Source: Alphaproteobacteria bacterium (lineage in GTDB: Bacteria > Pseudomonadota > Alphaproteobacteria > RF32 > CAG-239). Taken from it: DNA of 64,000 nucleotides. This document shows positions 1 to 7,325 of this stretch, in pieces (position 1 is the stretch's first letter; the number at the start of each line of letters is the position of its first letter). The stretch lies in assembly GCA_015062535.1 (NCBI GenBank), contig SUUK01000001.1, positions 71,917 through 135,916 of the forward strand, in the 5' to 3' direction. A model generated the notes under the pieces. The model saw only the letters and a program-made list of their open reading frames with translations. It had not been told where the DNA came from and ran no database searches. The position numbers and the translations under genes are program-made.

Positions 1-37
1 TTTTAAATGCCAAATAAAATAAAGATATGTTTATTTT

Positions 38-91
38 TTATTTAAGCCAAACCTGTAAAATGTTTTTATTTCAAAGATTTGGCTTAAATAA
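38..91. repeat. Inverted repeat abutting the outer edge of the CRISPR array
   Basis: A perfect 14-bp inverted repeat (38-51, TTATTTAAGCCAAA; 78-91, its reverse complement) encloses a 26-nt loop and ends exactly one base before the first CRISPR repeat at 92. It could be a leader-side structure, a terminator-like hairpin for array transcripts coming from the right, or an integration-host anchor. No gene is visible in 1-91. Confidence 0.6.
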
Positions 92-1052
92 GTTATATCA
101 GAGATTAATTAGACAGTCAACTATAACTTATAGCTTGGTGATATTTGGTCTAAATATGTTATATCAGAGATTAATTAGACAGTCAACTATAACTTGTGTC
201 TCCGCTTAGGCTGTATCCGACTGGTTATATCAGAGATTAATTAGACAGTCAACTATAACACCATTCATCAAAAGATTTTACAACTGCATGTTATATCAGA
301 GATTAATTAGACAGTCAACTATAACTCACGAACATAAACCCAACCAACACCATTGGTTATATCAGAGATTAATTAGACAGTCAACTATAACTGCCCTCTA
401 CTTCATCAAATGCTTTGCCGTGTTATATCAGAGATTAATTAGACAGTCAACTATAACTTATCATCTGTACATAGATAAATCCACTCAGTTATATCAGAGA
501 TTAATTAGACAGTCAACTATAACGCTCAAAAGATGTTTATTTTTCACTTCAAGGTTATATCAGAGATTAATTAGACAGTCAACTATAACTGTAATAACGC
601 CCAATCTTTGAGTTATAAAGTTATATCAGAGATTAATTAGACAGTCAACTATAACACCATTCATCAAAAGATTTTACAACTGCATGTTATATCAGAGATT
701 AATTAGACAGTCAACTATAACTCACGAACATAAACCCAACCAACACCATTGGTTATATCAGAGATTAATTAGACAGTCAACTATAACAATAACCCGCATT
801 TAATGATGTTTTATGATTGTTATATCAGAGATTAATTAGACAGTCAACTATAACATAGGATGTTCGCACATGATAAAAACCTTTGTTATATCAGAGATTA
901 ATTAGACAGTCAACTATAACTAAAGTTTTAAGCGGTCAAAATAAAACATGGTTATATCAGAGATTAATTAGACAGTCAACTATAACATAAGTCGCAAAGT
1001 TTACGTTGTTGTCGATGTTATATCAGAGATTAATTAGATATTCAATTTTGTA
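92..1052 (-). CRISPR. CRISPR array, 14 perfect 36-bp repeats plus one degenerate repeat, type II-like
   Basis: Repeats start at 92, 158, 224, 290, 356, 422, 488, 554, 620, 686, 752, 819, 885 and 951; the unit runs GTTATATCAG...AACTATAAC. A fifteenth copy at 1017-1052 keeps its first 22 bases and then diverges. Spacers are 30 bp (one of 31 at 788-818). On the minus strand the repeat begins GTTATAG and ends TATAAC, the pattern of type II repeats, so crRNAs probably read on the minus strand, the same direction as cas1. The terminal TATAAC could act as a -10 box in each repeat, as known for II-C arrays. Spacers 3 and 4 (260-289, 326-355) recur as spacers 9 and 10 (656-685, 722-751). The strand assignment is inference from repeat ends. 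Confidence 0.97.
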
Positions 1053-1055
1053 GAT

Positions 1056-1964
1056 TTAAATGATTTTTGGATAAGTTAGAGAAACTCTTTTGAGTTCATG
1101 ACATACAACTAAACTTGTTATAAAGTCATATATTGCATCATTTAAAGGAAGAGTTCCTTTTATCGTTTCTACAGGATATGTTATAATTCCTGCTAAACGA
1201 CGTTTTGTTTCTGGTGTTAGTATTATATTATTAATATCAACTAGTCTATTTAACTCTTCAAAAACAAATTTATCAGCTATAGGGCGAAAAGGTTCTATCA
1301 AATCATCAACTAATGGAAGCGGATTTGTTTTATTACAATGCTTTATGCCTATATAGGGAAGTAAACCATTTCCAGCAACAGCCCTTGCAACCATGGCTCG
1401 TAAAATAGTATAACTATAATTTAATAAAATATTAGCATCATCATTTAATCTATCTCGCACAAAATGCTTACCAAATAATGATTTGAAATATATAGAAGCA
1501 GCTTGAGCCTCGTGATTTTTTGCATCATTGCTTAACGTTTCTTTTGATAGCCACTTTAGGCGCTCAATATTTTGATGCTCAGGGAAAAAATATTCTAAGA
1601 TTTTTGCTTGATTTAAAATTTTGTGTTGAACAATGCTTTTCCATAAATTTTTTTGTAGTGGAACACTTGCTTCTAATTGTTGTTTTACTCTAGATGATAT
1701 TAACCAGTGACCTGTATAGGGAAGTGTTATTGATGTAGGCAGATATGCTTGATTACAAAAAATTACAGAGGCTCCTTGTTCACATAATGCATTTATTATA
1801 TTTTTAGAAATAGTAGCATTGTTTGCAGAAATTACTAATGATAATATATTATCTAATGGAATATTTTGTTTAATGTTTAAATCATCATTTTGAACAGTAA
1901 GAAATCCCCTATAAAGAGATAAATAAAAACCATCTTTTGAGATTTCTATAATTTGCTTATCCAT
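1056..1964 (-). CDS. cas1: CRISPR-associated endonuclease Cas1, type II-like
   Basis: Integrase subunit for spacer acquisition. The 302-residue length and the metal-binding triad fit the family: Glu152 in the HEAQAA helix, His209 in the GIKHCNKTN segment and Glu224 in DDLIEP, with spacing like that of streptococcal type II Cas1. It starts at ATG 1964, 23 bases after the upstream fic stop, so the two are probably cotranscribed. Its stop lies three bases from the terminal degenerate CRISPR repeat, leaving no room for cas2, which normally follows cas1. Cas2 and Cas9 are not found anywhere in the window; they may lie left of base 1 or be absent. Family assignment is firm, activity is not. Confidence 0.93.
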   Translation of the reverse strand: MDKQIIEISKDGFYLSLYRGFLTVQNDDLNIKQNIPLDNILSLVISANNATISKNIINALCEQGASVIFCNQAYLPTSITLPYTGHWLISSRVKQQLEASVPLQKNLWKSIVQHKILNQAKILEYFFPEHQNIERLKWLSKETLSNDAKNHEAQAASIYFKSLFGKHFVRDRLNDDANILLNYSYTILRAMVARAVAGNGLLPYIGIKHCNKTNPLPLVDDLIEPFRPIADKFVFEELNRLVDINNIILTPETKRRLAGIITYPVETIKGTLPLNDAIYDFITSLVVCHELKRVSLTYPKII

Positions 1965-1987
1965 ATTGCCTCTCTTTTTAAATAAAG

Positions 1988-3031
1988 TTAAAAATATTTG
2001 TTTATGGCTTGCTTAAACTGTTCTAAAAACAACTCTTTAAAATATGATACGTTATTTTGCTCATAAAATAGGATTATTGCTTTTTTGTATTCAATCTCAT
2101 CAACACTTCTATATGAAAGCGGACAATATCCGTTAGCCAACAATATTGCATTACTTAAAATTCTTGATGTTCGTTTATTGCCATCTTCAAATGGTTGAAT
2201 ATAGGCAATCATCAAAACACAAATCAATGCTTTTTCTATAGGATTTTCGGTTTTGTTTATTACATCAATCAAACTTTTTAGTGCTTCTTTTATTTGATAT
2301 GCATTATCTAATGGTTTATAGTTTGTACCGACAATTCCTACCATACCATTGCGAATACCAGTTGCAACTCTAAGCTCGTCAACAAGTAGTTTGTGTAGTT
2401 CTTCAATTTTAGCAACAGTCAGATGTGTGTAATATTCTGGAGTTTTTAAAACAAAATCTAAGGCTTTTTTATGGTTTAATACCATATTTGTTTCTTCTTT
2501 GGTTTTACCTGTTGCGGAAATGTTTTCATTTAGCAAACGTTCTGTATCTAAAAGAGTATATGTATTACCTTCTATTTTAGATGACTTCCAAGCAAGCTCA
2601 ACTGTTAAGCGTTCAAATTCTTTTTGCAACAAATTAGGGGAAAGCTTATTTCTCTTTTCTATATATGTATTGTTTAGTTGTTCTAACTCTATCTTTTCTT
2701 TTGGAGTTAATAAATCTTTTAGCGCAGTAAAAACATCAAAATTAAAACCTATACTATTTGGTAATCTTTCATCTTGGTCTCTATTAAAATAAGTTTTAAT
2801 ATTAACGTCATTTAATAAGCTAGCTTTTATAGAAGGATTATAAACAGTAGCTTTAGCAAGACCTGATTTTTCTATGTCATTATTTTTTAATAATAACTTC
2901 AAATCTCTAGTAATAGTCATTTTGGTAGCTTCATATCCCATTTTAGTGAGGAAAACTTCAATATCCTCACGTTTGGTATTTGGATTATCTTTTATAAAAT
3001 CTAGTATCAATTCTTGACGTTTGTTATACAT
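1988..3031 (-). CDS. Fic-domain protein with N-terminal winged-helix domain, variant catalytic motif
   Basis: Fic enzymes transfer AMP or other phosphate moieties to proteins. The first about 70 residues look like a helix-turn-helix domain; a Fic_N segment follows with the inhibitory SxxxEG motif (SSKIEG, near residues 150-155), then the Fic core near 277-290 reading IQPFEDGNKRTSR. The usual catalytic His of HPFxxGNxR is Gln here (CAA codon seen directly). I chose ATG 3031 because GGAG sits 5 bases upstream; a longer frame opens at 3073 but has no ribosome site and overlaps direct repeats that look like an operator. It occupies the place of cas9 upstream of cas1. Whether it is active, pseudo-enzymatic or differently specific is unknown. 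Confidence 0.85.
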   Translation of the reverse strand: MYNKRQELILDFIKDNPNTKREDIEVFLTKMGYEATKMTITRDLKLLLKNNDIEKSGLAKATVYNPSIKASLLNDVNIKTYFNRDQDERLPNSIGFNFDVFTALKDLLTPKEKIELEQLNNTYIEKRNKLSPNLLQKEFERLTVELAWKSSKIEGNTYTLLDTERLLNENISATGKTKEETNMVLNHKKALDFVLKTPEYYTHLTVAKIEELHKLLVDELRVATGIRNGMVGIVGTNYKPLDNAYQIKEALKSLIDVINKTENPIEKALICVLMIAYIQPFEDGNKRTSRILSNAILLANGYCPLSYRSVDEIEYKKAIILFYEQNNVSYFKELFLEQFKQAINKYF

Positions 3032-3038
3032 TTTTGCT

Positions 3039-3080
3039 CCAATAGTAACATTTTGTTTATCCAATCGTAACATTTTTGTT
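3039..3080. promoter_or_regulatory. Direct-repeat operator candidate upstream of fic
   Basis: Two near-identical 19-20 bp copies (3039-3057 CCAATAGTAACATTTTGTT; 3061-3080 CCAATCGTAACATTTTTGTT) repeat with a 22-bp period, two helical turns. They sit directly before the GGAG-led start of the HTH-Fic gene and could be its own binding site. This is inference from position and spacing. Confidence 0.45.
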
Positions 3081-3340
3081 ACTAAAAGTCAATTTATTTT
3101 TATAGATTTTCATATGATTTAGTATTCACTTGCCAACATAATTGTTAAAACTCGGTTGGTAATAGCTGTATGCATATCCCGTACTAGTATGGCGGTGGAG
3201 TATCCCGGTATGGCATATGCCTGCGGTGGTATGGAGTAGGGGATTAACTGGTATAAATGTCACAAATTGACACATCCTAGTCATTTATAAATTATTTCCT
3301 TGCGATTTTAAAAACTAAAACCTAAGTATATGGAATAATA
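3081..3340. other. Intergenic stretch with a GC-rich patch, no gene seen
   Basis: No convincing reading frame lies between the fic upstream repeats and the HNH terminator. Positions about 3165-3245 are much richer in G and C than their surroundings and contain repeated GCGGTGG and TATGGAGTA words. I searched it for a tracrRNA anti-repeat matching the CRISPR repeat and saw none. Confidence 0.4.
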
Positions 3341-3371
3341 AAAAGGCCTCACTTTTGTAAGACCTTTATTA
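3341..3371 (-). terminator. Intrinsic terminator after the HNH gene
   Basis: On the minus strand AAAGGTCTTAC, loop AAAA, GTGAGGCCTTTTT forms a stem followed by T residues, just beyond the HNH stop at 3398. Confidence 0.65.
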
Positions 3372-3397
3372 ATTATGTATATTAATGTTTTTGAGAA

Positions 3398-3664
3398 TTA
3401 CCCTTGGTTGTGTCTGCTTCTTTTAACCAAGCTATTACCTTTAGAACGATTAATACTAGTATTTAAGGCTTGTAGATTATAAATAGAATCACTACCTCCA
3501 CGAGAAACAGGCTTGATATGATCAATTTCCCATCCCATTTCAGAAGCCTTTCCATAACTAGGTTTATACATAATGTTATTATATGGATCTCGACGATACA
3601 AATTAGGATTTTTACCTCTTACTGTAGCAGCCTTACTCCAGACTTTTGAGATTATACTACTCAT
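3398..3664 (-). CDS. Small HNH endonuclease-domain protein
   Basis: An 88-residue protein with a compact HNH fold: His49 in IDHI, then Asn63 and Asn72 in the NLQALNTSINRSKG segment, with a basic C-terminus. HNH proteins of this type nick or cut DNA. It lacks zinc-ribbon cysteines and any obvious partner domain. It is the last gene of a minus-strand run XRE repressor, ImmA protease, HNH; the interval before it holds palindromes resembling those at the XRE promoter, so it may be controlled by that repressor. Possible roles are a phage or mobile-element nuclease or an abortive-defence effector; none is proven. Confidence 0.75.
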   Translation of the reverse strand: MSSIISKVWSKAATVRGKNPNLYRRDPYNNIMYKPSYGKASEMGWEIDHIKPVSRGGSDSIYNLQALNTSINRSKGNSLVKRSRHNQG

Positions 3665-3700
3665 CTTTTTTCCCTTTCATTATAAAATTAAATTTACAGA

Positions 3701-3780
3701 TACGCTTTTTAGCTTATCTGCGTATAATCATAAACAAACTATAGAGGGAGTCAAGTAAATAATACGCAAATTTGCGTATT
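3701..3780. promoter_or_regulatory. Operator-like palindromes upstream of the HNH gene
   Basis: A perfect 20-bp palindrome at 3761-3780 (AATACGCAAATTTGCGTATT) and a second ATACGC...GCGTAT pair around 3701-3726 lie between immA and the HNH gene. The same ACGCAAA and GCGTAT half-sites occur at the XRE gene promoter. They are candidate binding sites for the XRE repressor. Confidence 0.55.
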
Positions 3781-3793
3781 TGTTGTGGATAAG

Positions 3794-4537
3794 TTAAAAT
3801 AATGTCGGAGAGTTTGTTAAATCTTCCTGGTCAACCAGTATTTTCATTTGTTTTAATCTAACTCTAACTGCTTCGTTTGATAATTGGAATTCTTGTGATA
3901 AAAGGTTAATTAAATCATTGGCATCAGAACTATCATCTGATATTTGAGAAAATATTTTACGTTCACTTGTAAATTTTCTGTATGCTTTGTATATAGCATT
4001 TTTAGGCATTAATAGAGCGCTTGCAAAATAATTAGCTTGCCATTCAATCCAATCATAATGCTCATAATTTGGTTCATCTTTTGAAAATAATGTTTTTCTT
4101 TTACAAATTTGTATACGTTGTTCATTTGTATCAAAAGGTAGCTGAAGTTTACTAAATTCTCTCTGCCATAATGGGTCATGAATAATAACATGACCTAATT
4201 CATGGGCTAATGTTGTTCTGAGGCGGTTTACCTTATATTTATATTTTTGTAATTTTTCTGAAATTTTAATATGAGGTTTTTTAAATGGAAGAAATATAGT
4301 TACACCTTCTATATTTTTATCATTATATTCTTTTTCCAAATCGGCATATAAATCTAAATCATCAACATATCTTTCGATTATTACTGTTAATTTATCAGTA
4401 GTAATGGGATATTGAATATTTTTTCCCAAAATATCAGAAGCATCAAAAAGCACTTTTTCAGCCATATTATTTAACTCTTTATGACTATATTTAGGTTTTT
4501 CTGGTAATCTTCCAGTTTCATCTATCTGATATTTCAA
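3794..4537 (-). CDS. ImmA/IrrE-family metallopeptidase
   Basis: Zinc peptidase of 247 residues. The HExxH motif is His112-Glu113-His116 in AHELGH, and Glu165 in the DWIEWQANYFASALLMP helix is the likely third ligand. In ICEBs1 and related elements ImmA cleaves its partner XRE-type repressor to switch on element genes. Here it starts 11 bases after the stop of an XRE regulator, the classic pairing. No membrane segment is seen, so it should act in the cytoplasm. The likely substrate is the neighbouring regulator; the trigger is unknown. Confidence 0.85.
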   Translation of the reverse strand: MKYQIDETGRLPEKPKYSHKELNNMAEKVLFDASDILGKNIQYPITTDKLTVIIERYVDDLDLYADLEKEYNDKNIEGVTIFLPFKKPHIKISEKLQKYKYKVNRLRTTLAHELGHVIIHDPLWQREFSKLQLPFDTNEQRIQICKRKTLFSKDEPNYEHYDWIEWQANYFASALLMPKNAIYKAYRKFTSERKIFSQISDDSSDANDLINLLSQEFQLSNEAVRVRLKQMKILVDQEDLTNSPTLF

Positions 4538-4548
4538 CGTAAAAGTCC

Positions 4549-4872
4549 TTATTTATTGGTTTTTCTGAAAGCAGTAATAGCTTTATAAAAATCTTCTTTG
4601 TTTATATCTCTTAAATCTTCAGGCATTTTACCAGCAAGATAAAACAGATAATCCTCATCTTTTGCCTCTAATTGTAAAGCTTTTGAAAATGATTTAATGA
4701 GAGTATCAGAAGAAGGGTTGCGTCTATCATGTTCAATATCATTAAGATACTGCGGGGTAATAGATGTATTATCCTCTTTAAAAACTAAATCAGCTAAATC
4801 TTTTTGACTCATATTTAGTTTTTTTCTCAATCTTGAAATCTCTTTTCCAAAAGTATTTTCATTTTCAGACAT
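4549..4872 (-). CDS. XRE-family helix-turn-helix regulator
   Basis: A 107-residue Cro/CI-type regulator. Residues about 10-65 carry the helix-turn-helix (ISRLRKKLNMSQKDLADLV ... SITPQYLNDIEHDRRNPS), the family's typical pattern, followed by a short C-terminal tail that an ImmA peptidase could cut. It leads the operon XRE-immA, and a ribosome site (AGGAGATA) precedes the ATG at 4872. ACGC/GCGT half-sites directly upstream suggest autorepression. Confidence 0.85.
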   Translation of the reverse strand: MSENENTFGKEISRLRKKLNMSQKDLADLVFKEDNTSITPQYLNDIEHDRRNPSSDTLIKSFSKALQLEAKDEDYLFYLAGKMPEDLRDINKEDFYKAITAFRKTNK

Positions 4873-4885
4873 ATTATATCTCCTT

Positions 4886-4910
4886 AACGCAAATATGCTT
4901 ATTAGCGTAT
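4886..4910. promoter_or_regulatory. Candidate XRE operator at its own promoter
   Basis: AACGCAAATATGC and GCTTATTAGCGTAT lie just before the XRE ribosome site. The half-sites match the palindrome at 3761-3780 upstream of the HNH gene. Confidence 0.45.
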
Positions 4911-5011
4911 ATTTATAAATTAAAAAAAATTAAATGTCATTATAAAATTTTAATATATTAATTTGATATAAATTTTACAATAATCAAATAGGGAGCTTAA
5001 AAATCCATAAA

Positions 5012-5168
5012 ATTCATCAAATCATTGAAAAATAACAAAACTCAATCAAACTAGTCCGTGTAACTGTCCGAAATGAGCTGATTTTGAAATATCTCACACG
5101 GACTGCCTTAAGTGCTTGATTTATAAAGAAAAAAGGACGATTTCTCGTCCTTTGTACAATGTGGCTGG
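5012..5168. repeat. Left direct repeat of the tRNA-Gln-linked island
   Basis: About 157 bp matches 12537-12692 with only scattered differences. Both copies contain an AGTCCGTGT/ACACGGACT inverted repeat (here 5053-5061 and 5096-5104), a GGACGA/TCGTCC hairpin followed by T residues, and the word TGGCTGG, which on the minus strand is the last seven bases of tRNA-Gln. This is the pattern left when an element integrates at a tRNA 3' end. From 5169 to 5320 I see only the promoter region of the following operon. Confidence 0.85.
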
Positions 5169-5320
5169 AAACGACACGCAATCCTCGAGTAAGTTGTTAT
5201 TGGTTGTAACATAATATTTTTTTATAATTTTAATGTTTTATTAAGTATTTCTTAACCCGAAAATAACTTATCTTTTCTAAACTTATCAATATTGTTGAAC
5301 TTGTATCTCAAGGGTTAAAA

Positions 5321-7324
5321 ATGGCAAAAACAGAAGCAGAAATTAGAGAATTACTGGAAACTGATTTATTTAAAGAAGGTATCAGTAAAAAATATATCTC
5401 AATTAATGATGAATTAACTAGAATAACATATAATTGCAAAAATTCACCAACTCGACGATTGCAAAATCCTGAGGAATTCGTGCAAGCTAAAAGTTATTTG
5501 AGATTGATTAAAGATTATAATTATCTTCCACAAAATATAGCAGTTAATGAAGCTGTTCAAGTCGGTTCGGAAACAAAAGAAGCTGATATTTTAGTTTATT
5601 CTGATGATTTAAAAAAGATTTTAATTGTTGTTGAGTGTAAAGAAGAAGAAATAAACGAAAGACAATTTCAAGTTGCCGTCGATCAATGTTATTGTTATGC
5701 ACATGCAAAAGCTGCTCAATATTTATGGGTGACATCTGGTGTGAAAAATGAATATTTTGAAATAACTTCAATTTCACCTGTTGAAAAAATAGAAATAGCT
5801 GATATTCCTTCTAGGCATGGAGAGGTGGAAAAAGCCAAGTTTGTTAAAGGTAAAAATGATCCAGAAAAAAGCACACAAGGTGATCTAATTCAAAAGTTTA
5901 AATCAGCTCATGATGCCTTGTGGGGTGGTGGAGCATTAACTCCGTCTGCAGCATTTGATGAGCTAGATAAACTTATCTTTTGCAAAATTTGGGATGAGCG
6001 TTGGAGAGAAAATGCACCCAAAACTAAAGGTCAACCTTATGAGTTTCAGATAATCTATTACAATGGAGACAAAGAAAGTAAAAAGGCAAAAGAGGAGCTT
6101 GAAAAAAGGGTTAAATACTTATACGAATATGGTAGAAAAAAAGACCCAGAAGTTTTTAAAGATGATATTAGGTTAGATAAAAACAAAATATTTACAGTTG
6201 TGAAATATTTGCAAGATGTTAATTTATCTGAGACGGATTTAGATGCTAAAGGGCTCGCTTTCCAAAGTTTTATGAGTGGTTTCTTCCGTGGAGATTTTGG
6301 ACAGTATTTTACTCCTAACGATATTGTTAAATTTATTGTTGATGCATTAAATATTACTAATGAAGATAAAGTTTTAGACACATCTTGTGGTTCTGGTGGC
6401 TTTTTACTTCACGCATTAAAAAAAGTAAGAGATGAAGCTGATGAAACCTATGAAGATAAAAATAGCCGTTACTGGTACAACCATTGGCACGATTTTGCAT
6501 CTAAACATCTTTTTGGTATAGAAATCAACGAACAAATATCTCGTGTTGCTAAAATGAATATGATAATACATGATGATGGACATACTAATGTAGTGACAAA
6601 TGATGCGCTTAAAAATCCTAATACAATTCAAAAAGAAAATCATAATTTAGATTTTATCGATGGTTCTTTTGATTTAATTATGACAAATCCTCCTTTTGGC
6701 TCAGTGGTAAAAGCAAGTGAGGCACCATATTACAAAGACTATGAATTGTTTGAAACAAATTTAGGTATTGCTGAGACTAAAGAAAGAATAAAAAGTGATG
6801 ATGATAAGAAAAAGTGGAAAACATCACAAAGTACAGAAATTTTGTTTTTAGAAAGATGCTATAAGTACCTGAAAGAAGGTGGATATTTGGCTATCGTTTT
6901 GCCTGATGGGGTTTTAACAAACTCCTCATCACAATATGTCCGAGATTGGCTTTTTGAAAAGTTTAGAATTGTGGCTGTTGTATCATTACCTCAACACACT
7001 TTTTCACACGTTAATGCTGGTGTTAAATCATCTGTACTCTTTTTAAGAAAGCACGAATTATCGACTACTCGAAGTTTGGAAAAAATGCTGGCTCGTATCA
7101 AAGAAGCTGTTAACGATGACAAATCTATTTTAAAATCTGAAAAAGCTAATGCTATTATAGAGCGTTATAAAAAAGAGGCATTTTCAATATTACCAGATTA
7201 TGAAGTTTTAATGCTTGAAGTAGAAAATATTGGTTATGATGCAACAGGGCGCAAAAAGGATGGTAGTGAACTACCAATAGTTTCAGAGAAAATCAGAAAT
7301 TTCATCTCCAAACAAGGATGGTAA
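5321..7324 (+). CDS. Restriction-modification subunit: PD-(D/E)XK nuclease fused to N6-adenine methylase (BcgI-A-like)
   Basis: A 667-residue protein with an N-terminal HsdR_N-like nuclease domain, catalytic Asp89, Glu105 and Lys107 (EADILV ... VVECK), and a C-terminal HsdM-type methylase with AdoMet motif DTSCGSGGF (353-361) and catalytic NPPF (456-459). No helicase domain is present. Fusion of cleavage and methylation in one chain, followed by a separate two-domain specificity subunit, matches type IIB/IIG enzymes such as BcgI, where AB complexes cut on both sides of the site. The next gene starts one base after the stop. A plain type I HsdM is less likely because of the intact nuclease motif. 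Target sequence cannot be read from the sequence. Confidence 0.85.
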   Translation: MAKTEAEIRELLETDLFKEGISKKYISINDELTRITYNCKNSPTRRLQNPEEFVQAKSYLRLIKDYNYLPQNIAVNEAVQVGSETKEADILVYSDDLKKILIVVECKEEEINERQFQVAVDQCYCYAHAKAAQYLWVTSGVKNEYFEITSISPVEKIEIADIPSRHGEVEKAKFVKGKNDPEKSTQGDLIQKFKSAHDALWGGGALTPSAAFDELDKLIFCKIWDERWRENAPKTKGQPYEFQIIYYNGDKESKKAKEELEKRVKYLYEYGRKKDPEVFKDDIRLDKNKIFTVVKYLQDVNLSETDLDAKGLAFQSFMSGFFRGDFGQYFTPNDIVKFIVDALNITNEDKVLDTSCGSGGFLLHALKKVRDEADETYEDKNSRYWYNHWHDFASKHLFGIEINEQISRVAKMNMIIHDDGHTNVVTNDALKNPNTIQKENHNLDFIDGSFDLIMTNPPFGSVVKASEAPYYKDYELFETNLGIAETKERIKSDDDKKKWKTSQSTEILFLERCYKYLKEGGYLAIVLPDGVLTNSSSQYVRDWLFEKFRIVAVVSLPQHTFSHVNAGVKSSVLFLRKHELSTTRSLEKMLARIKEAVNDDKSILKSEKANAIIERYKKEAFSILPDYEVLMLEVENIGYDATGRKKDGSELPIVSEKIRNFISKQGW

Positions 7325-7325
7325 T

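Noticed and set aside
62..157. A further repeat-spacer unit before position 92
   Set aside because: The 3' part of the pre-array sequence resembles the end of spacer 1, but nothing like the 36-bp repeat precedes it.
27..611. Open frames across the CRISPR array with repeated LYQRLIRQSTIT
   Set aside because: They are translations of the 36-bp repeats and spacers; the periodic peptide is an artefact of the array.
3081..3397. tracrRNA in the gap between fic and HNH
   Set aside because: No stretch pairs convincingly with the repeat half GTTATAGTTGACTG, and no terminator-like tail in the right place was seen.
3784..3792. DnaA box TGTGGATAA near the immA stop
   Set aside because: A lone box overlapping a gene end with no second copy is expected by chance in AT-rich sequence.
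5132..5153. Terminator hairpin in the left direct repeat as the end of a local gene
   Set aside because: No gene reads into it; it is a copy of the tRNA-Gln terminator carried by the repeat.
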